A stretch of 64,000 nt of DNA, taken from positions 2,108,001-2,172,000 of the forward strand of contig NZ_FMHW01000002.1 of assembly GCF_900090325.1 (NCBI RefSeq). The letters run 5' to 3'. Both the position numbers and the translations under genes were made by a program. The notes below the pieces were generated by a model. The model saw only the letters and a program-made list of their open reading frames with translations. It had not been told where the DNA came from and did not search any database. The DNA comes from Micromonospora pallida. Lineage in GTDB: Bacteria > Actinomycetota > Actinomycetes > Mycobacteriales > Micromonosporaceae. Below are positions 1-8,395 of this stretch, in pieces (positions within the stretch are counted from its first letter, which is position 1; every line of letters starts with the position of its first letter).

Positions 1-1
1 G

Positions 2-259
2 GACTCCCTCCTGGCCCACCTCGACGACGTCCGGCAGGCCGGCTACGCGCTCGACGACGAGGAGGACGCCGAGGGCGTGTTCTGCATCGGCAGCGCGCTG
101 CGCGACCACACCGGGGCCTGCTCCGGGGCGATCAGCGTGACCGGCCTCAAGCTCGGTCTGCCCAGCTGGCGCTACCAGGAACTGGGGCGGCAGGTCCGGC
201 AGGCCGCCGAGGAGATCTCCGCCCGCCTGGGCTACGCCGGCCCGCAACTCACCTCTTGA
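2..259 (+). CDS. IclR-family transcriptional regulator, C-terminal part (5' end outside window)
   Basis: The open frame enters from the left edge and ends at TGA 257-259, leaving about 85 codons. The visible residues match the end of the IclR effector-binding (GAF-like) domain: a DDEE acidic turn, then EGVFCIGSALRDHTG, a GAISVTG strand and a final amphipathic helix ending in SARLGYAG. IclR proteins bind small catabolic intermediates, often sugar acids or aromatics, and repress or activate adjacent operons. The gene lies directly upstream of a sugar-catabolic locus on the same strand, so it is the likely local regulator. The helix-turn-helix domain is outside the window. Family assignment is good; the effector is unknown. 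Confidence 0.8.
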   Translation, partial: DSLLAHLDDVRQAGYALDDEEDAEGVFCIGSALRDHTGACSGAISVTGLKLGLPSWRYQELGRQVRQAAEEISARLGYAGPQLTS

Positions 260-294
260 CACCTGGTTCACCAGCTGTTTAACGTCACCGCCAA

Positions 295-340
295 CGTCAC
301 GACCTGCGGGTCGTGACGGGTCGGGACCCAGGTCACGACC
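295..340. promoter_or_regulatory. Three copies of GTCACGACC in alternating orientation; operator candidate
   Basis: GTCACGACC occurs at 296-304, its reverse complement GGTCGTGAC at 309-317, and GTCACGACC again at 332-340. The first two form a perfect 10-bp inverted repeat with a 4-nt loop (295-318). The array lies 36 nt after the IclR stop and about 200 nt before the first catabolic gene. It could be the IclR operator; the 295-318 palindrome could instead be a rho-independent-like hairpin ending the IclR transcript, but there is no T tract. Confidence 0.45.
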
Positions 341-543
341 ACTCTCGGGCGAACATGCTGACGCCCGCCGCGCCGCAGCCCCGGCGCCGGGCCGTACGGT
401 CAGCAGCTCCGCCGCCTGCGCGCCTCGCGCGTTTGCCCGACCTTCCCCCTCCGCCCTCCGGCGCTCCCCCGTGCCGGACGGGCGCCCCGCACCGCCGGAC
501 GGCGACACCGCCGTCCGCTGGACCGCGAAGGTCGAGGCTCTCC

Positions 544-2631
544 ATGGGTCAACCCGGTTCATCCACCCTTTCCCGCGAACCCCTGCTCCAGGTCGACACC
601 GTCGCCGCACTGCGCCGGCTCGACCCCGACGACCTGACCGCCCGCACCCTGGTCCGGGTCACCGGCCACCACACCCCCGGCGACGGGGGCGGCGCCCTGT
701 TGCGCTGGTCACCGACCAGCACCGTCGCCGGCAACGGCGGTACCGTGCACGACCCGTACGGTCGGCCGACCGGCCGCTGGCTGGCCCTGCACGACGGGGT
801 CGGCGACTTCCGGATGTTCGGCGTCTTCGGCCGGGACACCCCGGCCGACGCCGCACTGGACGCGATGGTCGCCGACCCGACGATCCACCGGATCGAGGCC
901 CACACCGACCTGCGCTTCGTCAAGCGGCACACCTTCGGCCGCAGCGACATCGAGCTGGACTTCGGCGGGCACACCGTGCACACCGACGGGATCGAGCGCA
1001 ACACCCACGACAACCCGTTCGGCGCGGTGCTCTACTTCCGGGGCACGGTCACCGACACGGTGGTCACCCACACCCTCACCGAGACGGTGCCGGAACTCTC
1101 TGACGTCTTCGAGGTGCCCGACTCCGGCCGGTTCGCCGTCGGCCAGTGGTGGACCGCCACCAGCAACGCGCTCACCGGCCGCGACGAGCGGGAGCTACAG
1201 AAGATGGTGCGGGTCACCCAGATCGTCGACGGCCGACACATCCGGGTGGACTACCTTAACGGCTGGGAACTGGCCCCGGGACGGACGATCACCTGGCGGC
1301 GGGTCGAGCCGGTGCGGCGGGCCCACGTCCGCAACATGGTCTTCCTCGGCCACGTCGCGTTCACCGGTGAGTACCCGGGCACCGGACCGGACGACCGCGA
1401 GTACAGCGGCTCCCACCCGATCGCCTACGAGTACGCGGTGCGCTGCGACGTCTCCGGCATCGACGCCACCGGCACCTGGTGGCCGGTGATCATGCGGCGC
1501 TGGTGCAGCCACTTCACCACCGCGAACTGCACCCTGAAGAACCCGCCGACCGTGATGTACGGCGGCGCCGGCTACCTCACCCAGCAGATCTACTGCCTCT
1601 ACGGGCACGTCGTGGACTGCCGCAGCTCCAACGCCCGGCACCTCAACGACCTCACCGCCTCGGCGTACTGCGTGGTGGAGAACTGCCACGGCGACGGGGA
1701 CGACGCCGGCGGCAACCCGTTCACCACCCACGGCCAGTACGAGCACGACCTGGTCTTCACCGGCTGTTCCGGCCTGATGGACATCGCCAACAGCGGCGGC
1801 CAGTGGGGCGTCAGCGCCAAGCGGATCACCGTCCGCCGGCACGTGTGCTCCTGGTTCGTCGCCGGCACCAAGATCACCGACCTGACTCTCGAGGACGTCC
1901 GGGTGATCGCCCGGTCGACCTTCGACCCGGCCGGCACCCTCCAGGTCAACGCCGACGGCCTCCAGATGCGCGGCTGCTCGGCCCGGACGCTGAGCATCGC
2001 CCAACGGTCCGCCCGCTCCCGCCGACCCAACATCGTCGCCGACTGCGACTTCGACCAGCCCGCCGGCACGGTCGTCGTGCAGACCCCGGTGAGCAACCCG
2101 GTGCACTTCGTCCGGACCACCTTCCGAGGGCTCGACGGAGCGATCCTGCGCGGCTCCGGGCCGGTGCACCTCACCGACTGCACGTTGATCGGCAGCCCGA
2201 CCGCCGCCCCGCTGACGGTCGGCGCGGCGGAGGTGGTGGTGTCCGGTGGCACGCTGACCGACACCGGCATCGAGTTGACCGCCGTGCGCGACCAGCGCCT
2301 GGTTCTCGACGGCGGTGCCGTGGTCACCGGCACCAACGCCCGTGGCACGCTGCTCGGCCGGGCCGCCGGCCCCGGTCAGGTCCGCGTCGAGTTGGGCGAC
2401 TACCACAGCACGGCGGCCGACGCGGAGACAGCGCACGTCCGCCTCGACACCGGCGTCAACCGGTACCGGGCGTTCGGCGCCCGCTTCACCGGCGGACGCC
2501 TCGTCCTCCCCCCGGCGGGCTTCGCCGCGCCGTCGACGCTGCTGCACACCGGGTGCGTCGAGGAGGGAGTCGGCCGGGAGCTGTCCGCCGACTCCGCCCA
2601 CGTCGCCACCGGCGGCAACCTCACCCTCTGA
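544..2631 (+). CDS. Right-handed beta-helix protein, putative polysaccharide-active, no signal peptide seen
   Basis: With ATG 544 the protein is about 695 residues. It opens with a ruler-like N-terminal region (VAALRRLDPDDL, then GHHTPGDGGG and an NGGTV/GRWL pattern) typical of pectate-lyase-superfamily (PF12708-like) and tailspike-type beta-helix proteins, and continues with repeated short strands such as LTDCTL. It is a close full-length paralogue of the next gene and probably binds or cleaves a polysaccharide; no CAZy family can be assigned by eye. The frame is open back to GTG 313, but codons 313-543 read as low-complexity Pro/Arg sequence, so ATG 544 with GAGG about 8 nt upstream is preferred. 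Unlike its paralogue it has no recognisable Tat or Sec signal from either start. Confidence 0.6.
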   Translation: MGQPGSSTLSREPLLQVDTVAALRRLDPDDLTARTLVRVTGHHTPGDGGGALLRWSPTSTVAGNGGTVHDPYGRPTGRWLALHDGVGDFRMFGVFGRDTPADAALDAMVADPTIHRIEAHTDLRFVKRHTFGRSDIELDFGGHTVHTDGIERNTHDNPFGAVLYFRGTVTDTVVTHTLTETVPELSDVFEVPDSGRFAVGQWWTATSNALTGRDERELQKMVRVTQIVDGRHIRVDYLNGWELAPGRTITWRRVEPVRRAHVRNMVFLGHVAFTGEYPGTGPDDREYSGSHPIAYEYAVRCDVSGIDATGTWWPVIMRRWCSHFTTANCTLKNPPTVMYGGAGYLTQQIYCLYGHVVDCRSSNARHLNDLTASAYCVVENCHGDGDDAGGNPFTTHGQYEHDLVFTGCSGLMDIANSGGQWGVSAKRITVRRHVCSWFVAGTKITDLTLEDVRVIARSTFDPAGTLQVNADGLQMRGCSARTLSIAQRSARSRRPNIVADCDFDQPAGTVVVQTPVSNPVHFVRTTFRGLDGAILRGSGPVHLTDCTLIGSPTAAPLTVGAAEVVVSGGTLTDTGIELTAVRDQRLVLDGGAVVTGTNARGTLLGRAAGPGQVRVELGDYHSTAADAETAHVRLDTGVNRYRAFGARFTGGRLVLPPAGFAAPSTLLHTGCVEEGVGRELSADSAHVATGGNLTL

Positions 2632-2661
2632 CCGTCCGGCCTCCCAGGAGGAGACACCCCC

Positions 2662-4845
2662 ATGGATCACACCTCCGAACCGACCAGCCGCCGGACGCTG
2701 CTGCGCGCCTCCGGCCTCGGCGGGCTCGCCCTCGCCGGCACCGCGCTGGCCTTCTCCCCCACCGCCTCGGCCTCCGCCGCTCCCGCCGAGTCGGGGGTCG
2801 ACCCGCTGAGCCCGGGCCGCGACGCGGTGTTCCACGTCCCCACCGTCGCCGCGCTGCTCGGCCTCGACCCGAAGCAGATCGACGACGGCCATCTGGTGCA
2901 CATCGACGGCCACCACGCCGCCGGGGACGGCGGGGCCCGCCTGGTGCGCTGGGTCGCCACGAGCAGCACGCCCGGAAACGGTGGCACCGTGCTCAGCCCG
3001 TACGGGGACCGACCGGGCAGCGGCCGGTGGCTCCAGGTGCACGACGGGGTCGTCGAGTTCCGGCACTTCGGCATCTTCGACGCGAAGACCCCTGCCGACG
3101 CGGCCCTCGACGCGATGGTGAACGACCCGACCGTGCACCGCATCGAGGCCCACTCCGACCTGCACTTCGTCAAGCGGCACCGGTTCACCCGCAGTGACCT
3201 GGTGCTCGACTTCGGCGGGCACACCATGAGCACCAAGGGCATCGAGAACGCCGGACAGGACGACCCGTTCGCCGCGGTGCTCTTCTTCCGGGGCACCGTC
3301 ACCGACCAGGTGCACACCCACAAGCTCACCGAGGTGGTGAAGGAGGGCTGGGACTCCTTCCAGGTCGGTGACTCGTCGGCCTTCGCCGTCGGCCAGTGGT
3401 ACGCCGTCGAGGTCAACCAGCTCGCCGGCCGCTGGGAGCGGGAGTTGCAGAAGCTGGTGCAGGTCACCCAGATCGTCGACGGCACGCACATCCGGGTCAA
3501 CTACAAGGACGGCTGGGAGCTGGCCGCCGGCCGTACCCTGACCTGGACCCGGGTCGAGCCGGTCAGCCGGGTGCACGTGCGCAACCTGGTCTTCACCGGC
3601 AACGGCGCCGACCAGTACACCGGTTCGCACCCGCTGGCCTACGAGTACGCGGTGCACTGCGACGCCACCGACATCGACGCCACCGGCAGCTTCTGGCCGG
3701 TGATCATGCGGCGCTGGTGCACGTACTTCCACACCGCCCGGTGCACCCTGACCAACCCCACCTCGGTCACCTGGGGCGGCGCGGGTTACCTCACCCAGCA
3801 GATCTACTGCCTCTACGGGCACGTCGAGGACTGCCGCACCTCCAACGCCCGGCACCTCAACGACTGGACCGCCTCGGCGTACTGCTACGTCACGAACTGC
3901 CACGGCGACGGCGACGACCAGGGCCCCTTCGTCACCCACGGGCAGTACGAGCACGACCTGGTCTACACCGGCAACTCCGGGCTGATGACCTTCGCCAACT
4001 CCGGCGCGGCCTGGGGCTCGGCGGCCAAGCGGATCACCGTCCGCAAGCACGTCTGTTCCTGGTTCGTGGCCCGGGTGAAGGTCACCGACCTGACCCTGGA
4101 GGACGTCCAGGTGATCCGCAAAGACGGGCTGGCCGGTTCCGGGATGATCTGGGTCAACGCCGACGGGATCCAGATGCGGGGCTGTTCCGCCGACGACACG
4201 CTGATCGTCTCGCAGGCGTCCAACCGGTCCGGGCGGCCCAACATCATCGAGGGCTGCGCGTTCCGGCTCGCCGCCCGGGCCACCGCGGTGGTGCAGCCGA
4301 ACGTCACCGTGCCCGTTCACCTGGTGCGGACCACGATCACCGGACTGGACGGGCACACCTTCGACGGCACCGGGGCGCTGCACCTGACCGACGTGACCCT
4401 GACCGGCGCGGCCGGGGCCGCCCCGATCGTGGTCAGGGCCGCCGAGACGCGGATCTCCGGAGGCACGCTGACCGACACCGGGATCCGGCTGGCCGGCGCC
4501 GCCGACCAGCGCCTCACCGTCGGCGGCGGGGCGGTGCTTCGTGGCACCAACGCGGCGAAGGCCCTGCTCAGCCGGGATGCGGCCAGCGGTACGGTGCGCT
4601 GGGAGCTGGGCGGATACCTGAGCGTGGCCGCCGACGCGGACACCGCGCACGTGGTGGTCGAGTCCGGGCGGAACCGGTACTCGGCGGTCGGCACCCAGTT
4701 CAGCGGCGGTCGGCTGCGGCTGACCGACGCCGGCTTCGGCGCGGGTTCCTACCTGCACCACACCGGCTGCGTCGAGGAGGACGTCGACCGGACGCTGCCC
4801 GCCGCCGGGCCCCAGGTCCGCGACGCCGGCAACCTGACTGTCTGA
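2662..4845 (+). CDS. Tat-exported right-handed beta-helix protein, putative polysaccharide-active
   Basis: 727 residues. The start ATG 2662 follows AGGAGGAG. Residues 10-40 are a classic Tat signal: SRRTLLRASG, a hydrophobic stretch, then an alanine-rich ASASAAP cleavage region. The mature part carries the same N-terminal GHHAAGDGG/NGGTV module and beta-helix repeats as the upstream gene, with long near-identical stretches, so the two arose by tandem duplication. Pectate-lyase-superfamily helices usually cleave or bind uronate-containing glycans; that role is inferred here from fold and the downstream sugar transporter and sugar-acid enzymes. No catalytic residues can be named with confidence. 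It lies 30 bp after the paralogue and 29 bp before the oxidoreductase, so one operon is likely. Confidence 0.65.
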   Translation: MDHTSEPTSRRTLLRASGLGGLALAGTALAFSPTASASAAPAESGVDPLSPGRDAVFHVPTVAALLGLDPKQIDDGHLVHIDGHHAAGDGGARLVRWVATSSTPGNGGTVLSPYGDRPGSGRWLQVHDGVVEFRHFGIFDAKTPADAALDAMVNDPTVHRIEAHSDLHFVKRHRFTRSDLVLDFGGHTMSTKGIENAGQDDPFAAVLFFRGTVTDQVHTHKLTEVVKEGWDSFQVGDSSAFAVGQWYAVEVNQLAGRWERELQKLVQVTQIVDGTHIRVNYKDGWELAAGRTLTWTRVEPVSRVHVRNLVFTGNGADQYTGSHPLAYEYAVHCDATDIDATGSFWPVIMRRWCTYFHTARCTLTNPTSVTWGGAGYLTQQIYCLYGHVEDCRTSNARHLNDWTASAYCYVTNCHGDGDDQGPFVTHGQYEHDLVYTGNSGLMTFANSGAAWGSAAKRITVRKHVCSWFVARVKVTDLTLEDVQVIRKDGLAGSGMIWVNADGIQMRGCSADDTLIVSQASNRSGRPNIIEGCAFRLAARATAVVQPNVTVPVHLVRTTITGLDGHTFDGTGALHLTDVTLTGAAGAAPIVVRAAETRISGGTLTDTGIRLAGAADQRLTVGGGAVLRGTNAAKALLSRDAASGTVRWELGGYLSVAADADTAHVVVESGRNRYSAVGTQFSGGRLRLTDAGFGAGSYLHHTGCVEEDVDRTLPAAGPQVRDAGNLTV

Positions 4846-4874
4846 CCAGCCGACCCGGAGCGAGGAGGAGCGAC

Positions 4875-6137
4875 GTGCCGCAGCAGGACCGGCCGGTGAC
4901 CGTGGCGCTGGTGGGCGCCGGCAACCGGGGCCAGACCTACGCCCGCTGGGTGGCCGCCCACCCGGAGCGGGCCCGGCTGGTCGCGGTCGCCGACCCGCGC
5001 GACCACCAGCGGTCCCTGGTCACCGCCGCGCACCCGGACGCCGCCGGGTTCACCGACTGGCGGGACCTGCTCGCGGCCGGGGTGGCCGCCGACGCGGTGA
5101 TCGTCGCCACCCAGGACCGGATGCACGTGGAGCCGGCGGTCGCGTTCGCCGCCGCCGGCCACCACCTCCTGGTGGAGAAGCCCCTCGCCCCGACCGCCGA
5201 GGAGTGCCGGCGGATCGTCGACACGGTCCGCGCCACCGGGGTGCTCTTCGCGGTCTGCCACGTGCTGCGTTACACCCCCTACACCGACCTGGTGAAACGG
5301 GTGGTGGACAGCGGGGTGCTCGGCGAGGTCGTCAGCGCGCAGCACCTGGAGCCGGTCGGCTGGTGGCACTTCGCCCACTCGTACGTGCGCGGGCCGTGGC
5401 GGCGGGAGGACCGGGCCACCCCGATGCTGCTGGCCAAGTCCAGCCACGACCTGGACTGGCTGAGCTACGTCACCGGCCGGCGGATCGAGCGGGTGTCCAG
5501 CTTCGGCGGCCTGCGGCACTTCCGCCCCGACCAGCGTCCGGCCGGGGCCACCGACCGCTGCCTGACCTGCCCGGTCGAGCCGGACTGCCCGTACTCGGCA
5601 CCGAAGCTCTACCTGCCGACGCTGCGCGAGCGCGGGCCGATCTGGCCGGTCAGCGTCGTCACCGACGGCACCGACGAGCCGGCGCTGCTCGACGCGCTGC
5701 GCACCGGCCCCTACGGGCGCTGCGTCTACTCCTGCGACAACGACGTCGTCGACCAGCAGGTGGTGGCGATGGAGCTCACCGGCGGGCTGACCGCCACCTT
5801 CACCGTTACCGCATTCACCGAGCAGACCCACCGACAGACCCGGCTGTTCGGCACGCACGGAACCCTGACCGGCGACGGCGAGCGGGTCCGGGTGCACGAC
5901 TTCCGCACCGACCGGATCGAGCAGATCGACGCCGGCACGGTCGGCGGCGCCACCGCCGCCGACGACCACGGCGGTGGCGACAGCGGCGTGATGGACGCCT
6001 TCGTCCGCGCCGTCGCCACCGGGGACGGCCACCACATCCGGTCCGGACTGGACGAGTCGCTCGCCAGTCACCTCGCGGTATTCGCCGCCGAGACGGCCCG
6101 ACACACCGGCACGGTCGTGACCGTGCCCGCGCACTGA
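4875..6137 (+). CDS. Gfo/Idh/MocA-family NAD(P)-dependent oxidoreductase
   Basis: 420 residues from GTG 4875, which sits 5 nt after GAGGAG. The N-terminal Rossmann fold starts VALVGAGNRG, and EKPLAPT (about residues 102-108) is the family motif carrying the conserved lysine. The C-terminal half holds the alpha/beta substrate domain. It contains a cysteine cluster, CLTCPVEPDC, followed by CVYSC, as in a subgroup of this family; these could bind metal or form disulfides. Family members oxidise or reduce sugars, inositols and their acids. Adjacent transporter and aldolase genes suggest oxidation of an imported sugar in the cytoplasm. The larger open frame starting at 3396 is antecedent shadow; the RBS and the domain boundary fix the start. 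Confidence 0.85.
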   Translation: MPQQDRPVTVALVGAGNRGQTYARWVAAHPERARLVAVADPRDHQRSLVTAAHPDAAGFTDWRDLLAAGVAADAVIVATQDRMHVEPAVAFAAAGHHLLVEKPLAPTAEECRRIVDTVRATGVLFAVCHVLRYTPYTDLVKRVVDSGVLGEVVSAQHLEPVGWWHFAHSYVRGPWRREDRATPMLLAKSSHDLDWLSYVTGRRIERVSSFGGLRHFRPDQRPAGATDRCLTCPVEPDCPYSAPKLYLPTLRERGPIWPVSVVTDGTDEPALLDALRTGPYGRCVYSCDNDVVDQQVVAMELTGGLTATFTVTAFTEQTHRQTRLFGTHGTLTGDGERVRVHDFRTDRIEQIDAGTVGGATAADDHGGGDSGVMDAFVRAVATGDGHHIRSGLDESLASHLAVFAAETARHTGTVVTVPAH

Positions 6138-6159
6138 ACCACCAGAGAGGACGAGACAG

Positions 6160-7395
6160 ATGCGAGTACGCAGGTTCGCGCCGGTCGCGGTCGCCGCACT
6201 GCTGACCGGGCTGGTCGCCGCGTGCGGCGGAGACGGCGCCGGTTCCGACGGGAAGCAGTCCGTCACCATGTGGATCTACCCGGTGATTCCCGACGAGGCC
6301 AGCCACCGGGGCTTCTGGGACCAGCAGGTCACCGCGTTCGAGGCCGACCACCCGAACATCGACGTCAAGGTGGAGATCTTCCCCTGGGCCAAGCGGGAGG
6401 AGTCGCTGACCACGGCGATCGCCGGTGGCAAGGGACCGGACGTGGTGTACCTGATTCCCGACCAGCTCGGCAAGTTCCACAACGTGATCGAGCCGGTCGA
6501 CGAGTACCTCTCCGACGACGCGAAGGCCGACTACCTGGACAACGTCCGCGCCGCCGTCACCCTCGACAGCAGGATGCTCGGCGCCCCGATCCTGACCAGC
6601 AGCAACCCGCTGATGTGCAACGCGCGGGTGTTCGCCGAGGCCGGGGTCACCGCGTACCCGAAGACCTGGGCCGACCTGCTCGCCCTCGCCCCCACCTTCA
6701 AGGCCAAGGGCTTCGACGTCACCAACTACTACGCCGACCCGAACGCCACCCTGAACCAGTCGTTCTACCCGCTGCTCTGGCAGGCCGGCGGGGACGTGTT
6801 CAGCGCCGACGGGAAGTCGGTGGCCTTCGACGGACCGGAGGGCGTGAAGGCGCTGACCTTCCTCAAGCAGCTCGTCGACGGTGGGTACGTGCAGAAGGAC
6901 CTGATCACCAGCATCCCGGCCTTCGAGCAGACCAACGTCGCCAAGAACAAGGTGGCCTGCACCTGGCAGCACGTCCCGGCCGACGTCGAACAGTTCTGGG
7001 GCAAGGAGAACATCAAGATCTTCCCGCCGCTGGCCGAGGCGAAGAGCGTCGGGTACGGCACCGTCGGCAGCCTGTCCATCCTGAAGGCCAGCAAGGCCAA
7101 GGAGGCCGCCGGTGAGTGGGTGGACTTCGTCACCGGGCCCTCGGCGGCCACGGCGTACGACAAGCAGGGCAACTACTTCTCCGCGAAGAAGTCGGCCGGC
7201 CGGCTCTACGCCGACGACCCGGTACGCAGCGCGATGGAGCAGACCCTGACCAGCACCACCGTCGGCACCCTGCACGAGAAGAGCCGCGAGGTGATGGGGG
7301 TGCTCGCCCCGGAGATCCAGGCCGCGCTGATCGGCAAGAAGACCCCCGAGCAGGCGCTCGCCGACGCGGCCAAGGCCGCCGAGGCGCTGCTCTGA
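6160..7395 (+). CDS. Sugar ABC transporter substrate-binding lipoprotein
   Basis: 411 residues. A lipoprotein signal ends in LVAAC with Cys22 as the lipidated residue, followed by a Gly/Asp-rich linker. The rest is a group 1 extracellular solute-binding protein (MalE/UgpB type): VTMWIYP near the N terminus, KGPDVVYLIPDQLG, and the conserved YKTWADLLAL-like region (YPKTWADLLALAP). It delivers a sugar or oligosaccharide to the permease pair encoded just downstream. ATG 6160 has GAGAGGACGAG upstream and starts 22 nt after the oxidoreductase. No ATPase gene is in the cluster, so the system presumably uses a shared MsiK-like ATPase, as is common in actinomycetes. Confidence 0.92.
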   Translation: MRVRRFAPVAVAALLTGLVAACGGDGAGSDGKQSVTMWIYPVIPDEASHRGFWDQQVTAFEADHPNIDVKVEIFPWAKREESLTTAIAGGKGPDVVYLIPDQLGKFHNVIEPVDEYLSDDAKADYLDNVRAAVTLDSRMLGAPILTSSNPLMCNARVFAEAGVTAYPKTWADLLALAPTFKAKGFDVTNYYADPNATLNQSFYPLLWQAGGDVFSADGKSVAFDGPEGVKALTFLKQLVDGGYVQKDLITSIPAFEQTNVAKNKVACTWQHVPADVEQFWGKENIKIFPPLAEAKSVGYGTVGSLSILKASKAKEAAGEWVDFVTGPSAATAYDKQGNYFSAKKSAGRLYADDPVRSAMEQTLTSTTVGTLHEKSREVMGVLAPEIQAALIGKKTPEQALADAAKAAEALL

Positions 7396-7409
7396 CCCGT
7401 CGACCACGG

Positions 7410-7438
7410 CCCGCCGCCGTCAGCGTCCCGGCGGCGGG
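7410..7438 (+). other. Stem-loop between binding-protein and permease genes
   Basis: CCCGCCGCCG at 7410-7419 pairs perfectly with CGGCGGCGGG at 7429-7438 (10 bp, 9-nt loop) in the 97-bp gap after the lipoprotein stop. There is no T tract, so it more likely stabilises the upstream mRNA end or partly attenuates transcription. This would give excess binding protein over permease, as in malE-malF-type operons. Confidence 0.5.
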
Positions 7439-7492
7439 CTCCGCGATACCGGCTCCGACGGTCGGTGCCGTACCTGAGACAAGGAGGACGAG

Positions 7493-8395
7493 ATGGCCGT
7501 ACCGGCGCAGGTGGTGGCCCGACGATCCCGGCGGGTGGTCGCGCGGCGCGAGGCCCGCTGGGGTCTGCTCTTCGTCCTGCCCGCGTTCCTGCTGTTCCTG
7601 GCCTTCCGGTTCGGCCCGGCCATCGCCGGGCTGGTGCTCGGATTCATGGAGTACGCCATCGGTGGCGAGGCCGAGTGGACCGGGCTGGAGAACGCCCGAC
7701 GGCTCGCCGACGACCCGGTGTTCTGGCAGTCGCTGCGGGTGACCACCGTCTACACCCTGCTGTACGTACCGCTGACCGTGGCCACGTCGGTCGGGTTGGC
7801 CCTGCTGGTCCGCCGGGGGTTCCGGGGCGTCGGCTTCTTCCGGTCGGTGTTCTTCCTGCCGGTGGTCACGAGTCTGGTGCTGGTCGCCACGATCTTCTCC
7901 TGGGTGTTCTCCAGCGAGGGACCGTGGTCGCGGATCCTCGGTTGGTTGGGCCTGCCGGACGGGTCCTGGCTGGCCTCCAGCACGCTGGTGGTGCCGGCGC
8001 TGGCGCTGGTCGGCGTCTGGTCGCACTTCGGGTACGGCATGCTGATCGTGCTGGCCCGACTCCAGGACCTGCCCCGGGAGCAGGAGGAGGCGGCGCTGAC
8101 CGACGGGGCCGGCCCCTGGCAGCGGTTCCGCTGGATCGTGCTGCCGCAGCTGAAACCGGTGCTGTTCTTCCTGCTGGTGATCGAGACCACCGCCTCCTTC
8201 CAGGTCTTCGACCTGGTCTACGCGATGACCGGAGGCGGCCCGGCCCGGGCCAGCTACACCCTCGTCATGGCCCTGTACGACCAGGGCTTCAAGTACTTCG
8301 ACCTCGGCTACGCCAGCGCGATCGGGGTGGCCCTGTTCGTGATGACCCTGGTCGTCGCGCTGATCCAGCGGCTCACCCTCGGGAGGGACAAGTGA
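7493..8395 (+). CDS. Sugar ABC transporter permease, first subunit (MalF/UgpA type)
   Basis: 300 residues, six hydrophobic segments, beginning with a basic N terminus and LLFVLPAFLLFLAFRFGPAI. The EAA loop that contacts the ATPase is visible as EEAALTDGAGPWQRFRWIVLP (the EAA-x3-G pattern), followed by LKPVLFFLLVIETT. This is a binding-protein-dependent transport permease of the carbohydrate CUT1 class. ATG 7493 follows AAGGAGGACGAG. It overlaps the second permease by 4 bp (GTGA), so the two are translationally coupled. Confidence 0.92.
   Translation: MAVPAQVVARRSRRVVARREARWGLLFVLPAFLLFLAFRFGPAIAGLVLGFMEYAIGGEAEWTGLENARRLADDPVFWQSLRVTTVYTLLYVPLTVATSVGLALLVRRGFRGVGFFRSVFFLPVVTSLVLVATIFSWVFSSEGPWSRILGWLGLPDGSWLASSTLVVPALALVGVWSHFGYGMLIVLARLQDLPREQEEAALTDGAGPWQRFRWIVLPQLKPVLFFLLVIETTASFQVFDLVYAMTGGGPARASYTLVMALYDQGFKYFDLGYASAIGVALFVMTLVVALIQRLTLGRDK

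Noticed and set aside
313..543. 5' extension of the first beta-helix gene to GTG 313
   Set aside because: Translation is Pro/Arg low complexity with no signal peptide and no paralogous sequence in the second copy; it also contains the palindromic array.
1195..4761. Open minus-strand frame of about 1190 codons opposite the beta-helix genes
   Set aside because: No recognisable domain, composition typical of a shadow, and the plus-strand genes have Tat signal, RBS and paralogy.
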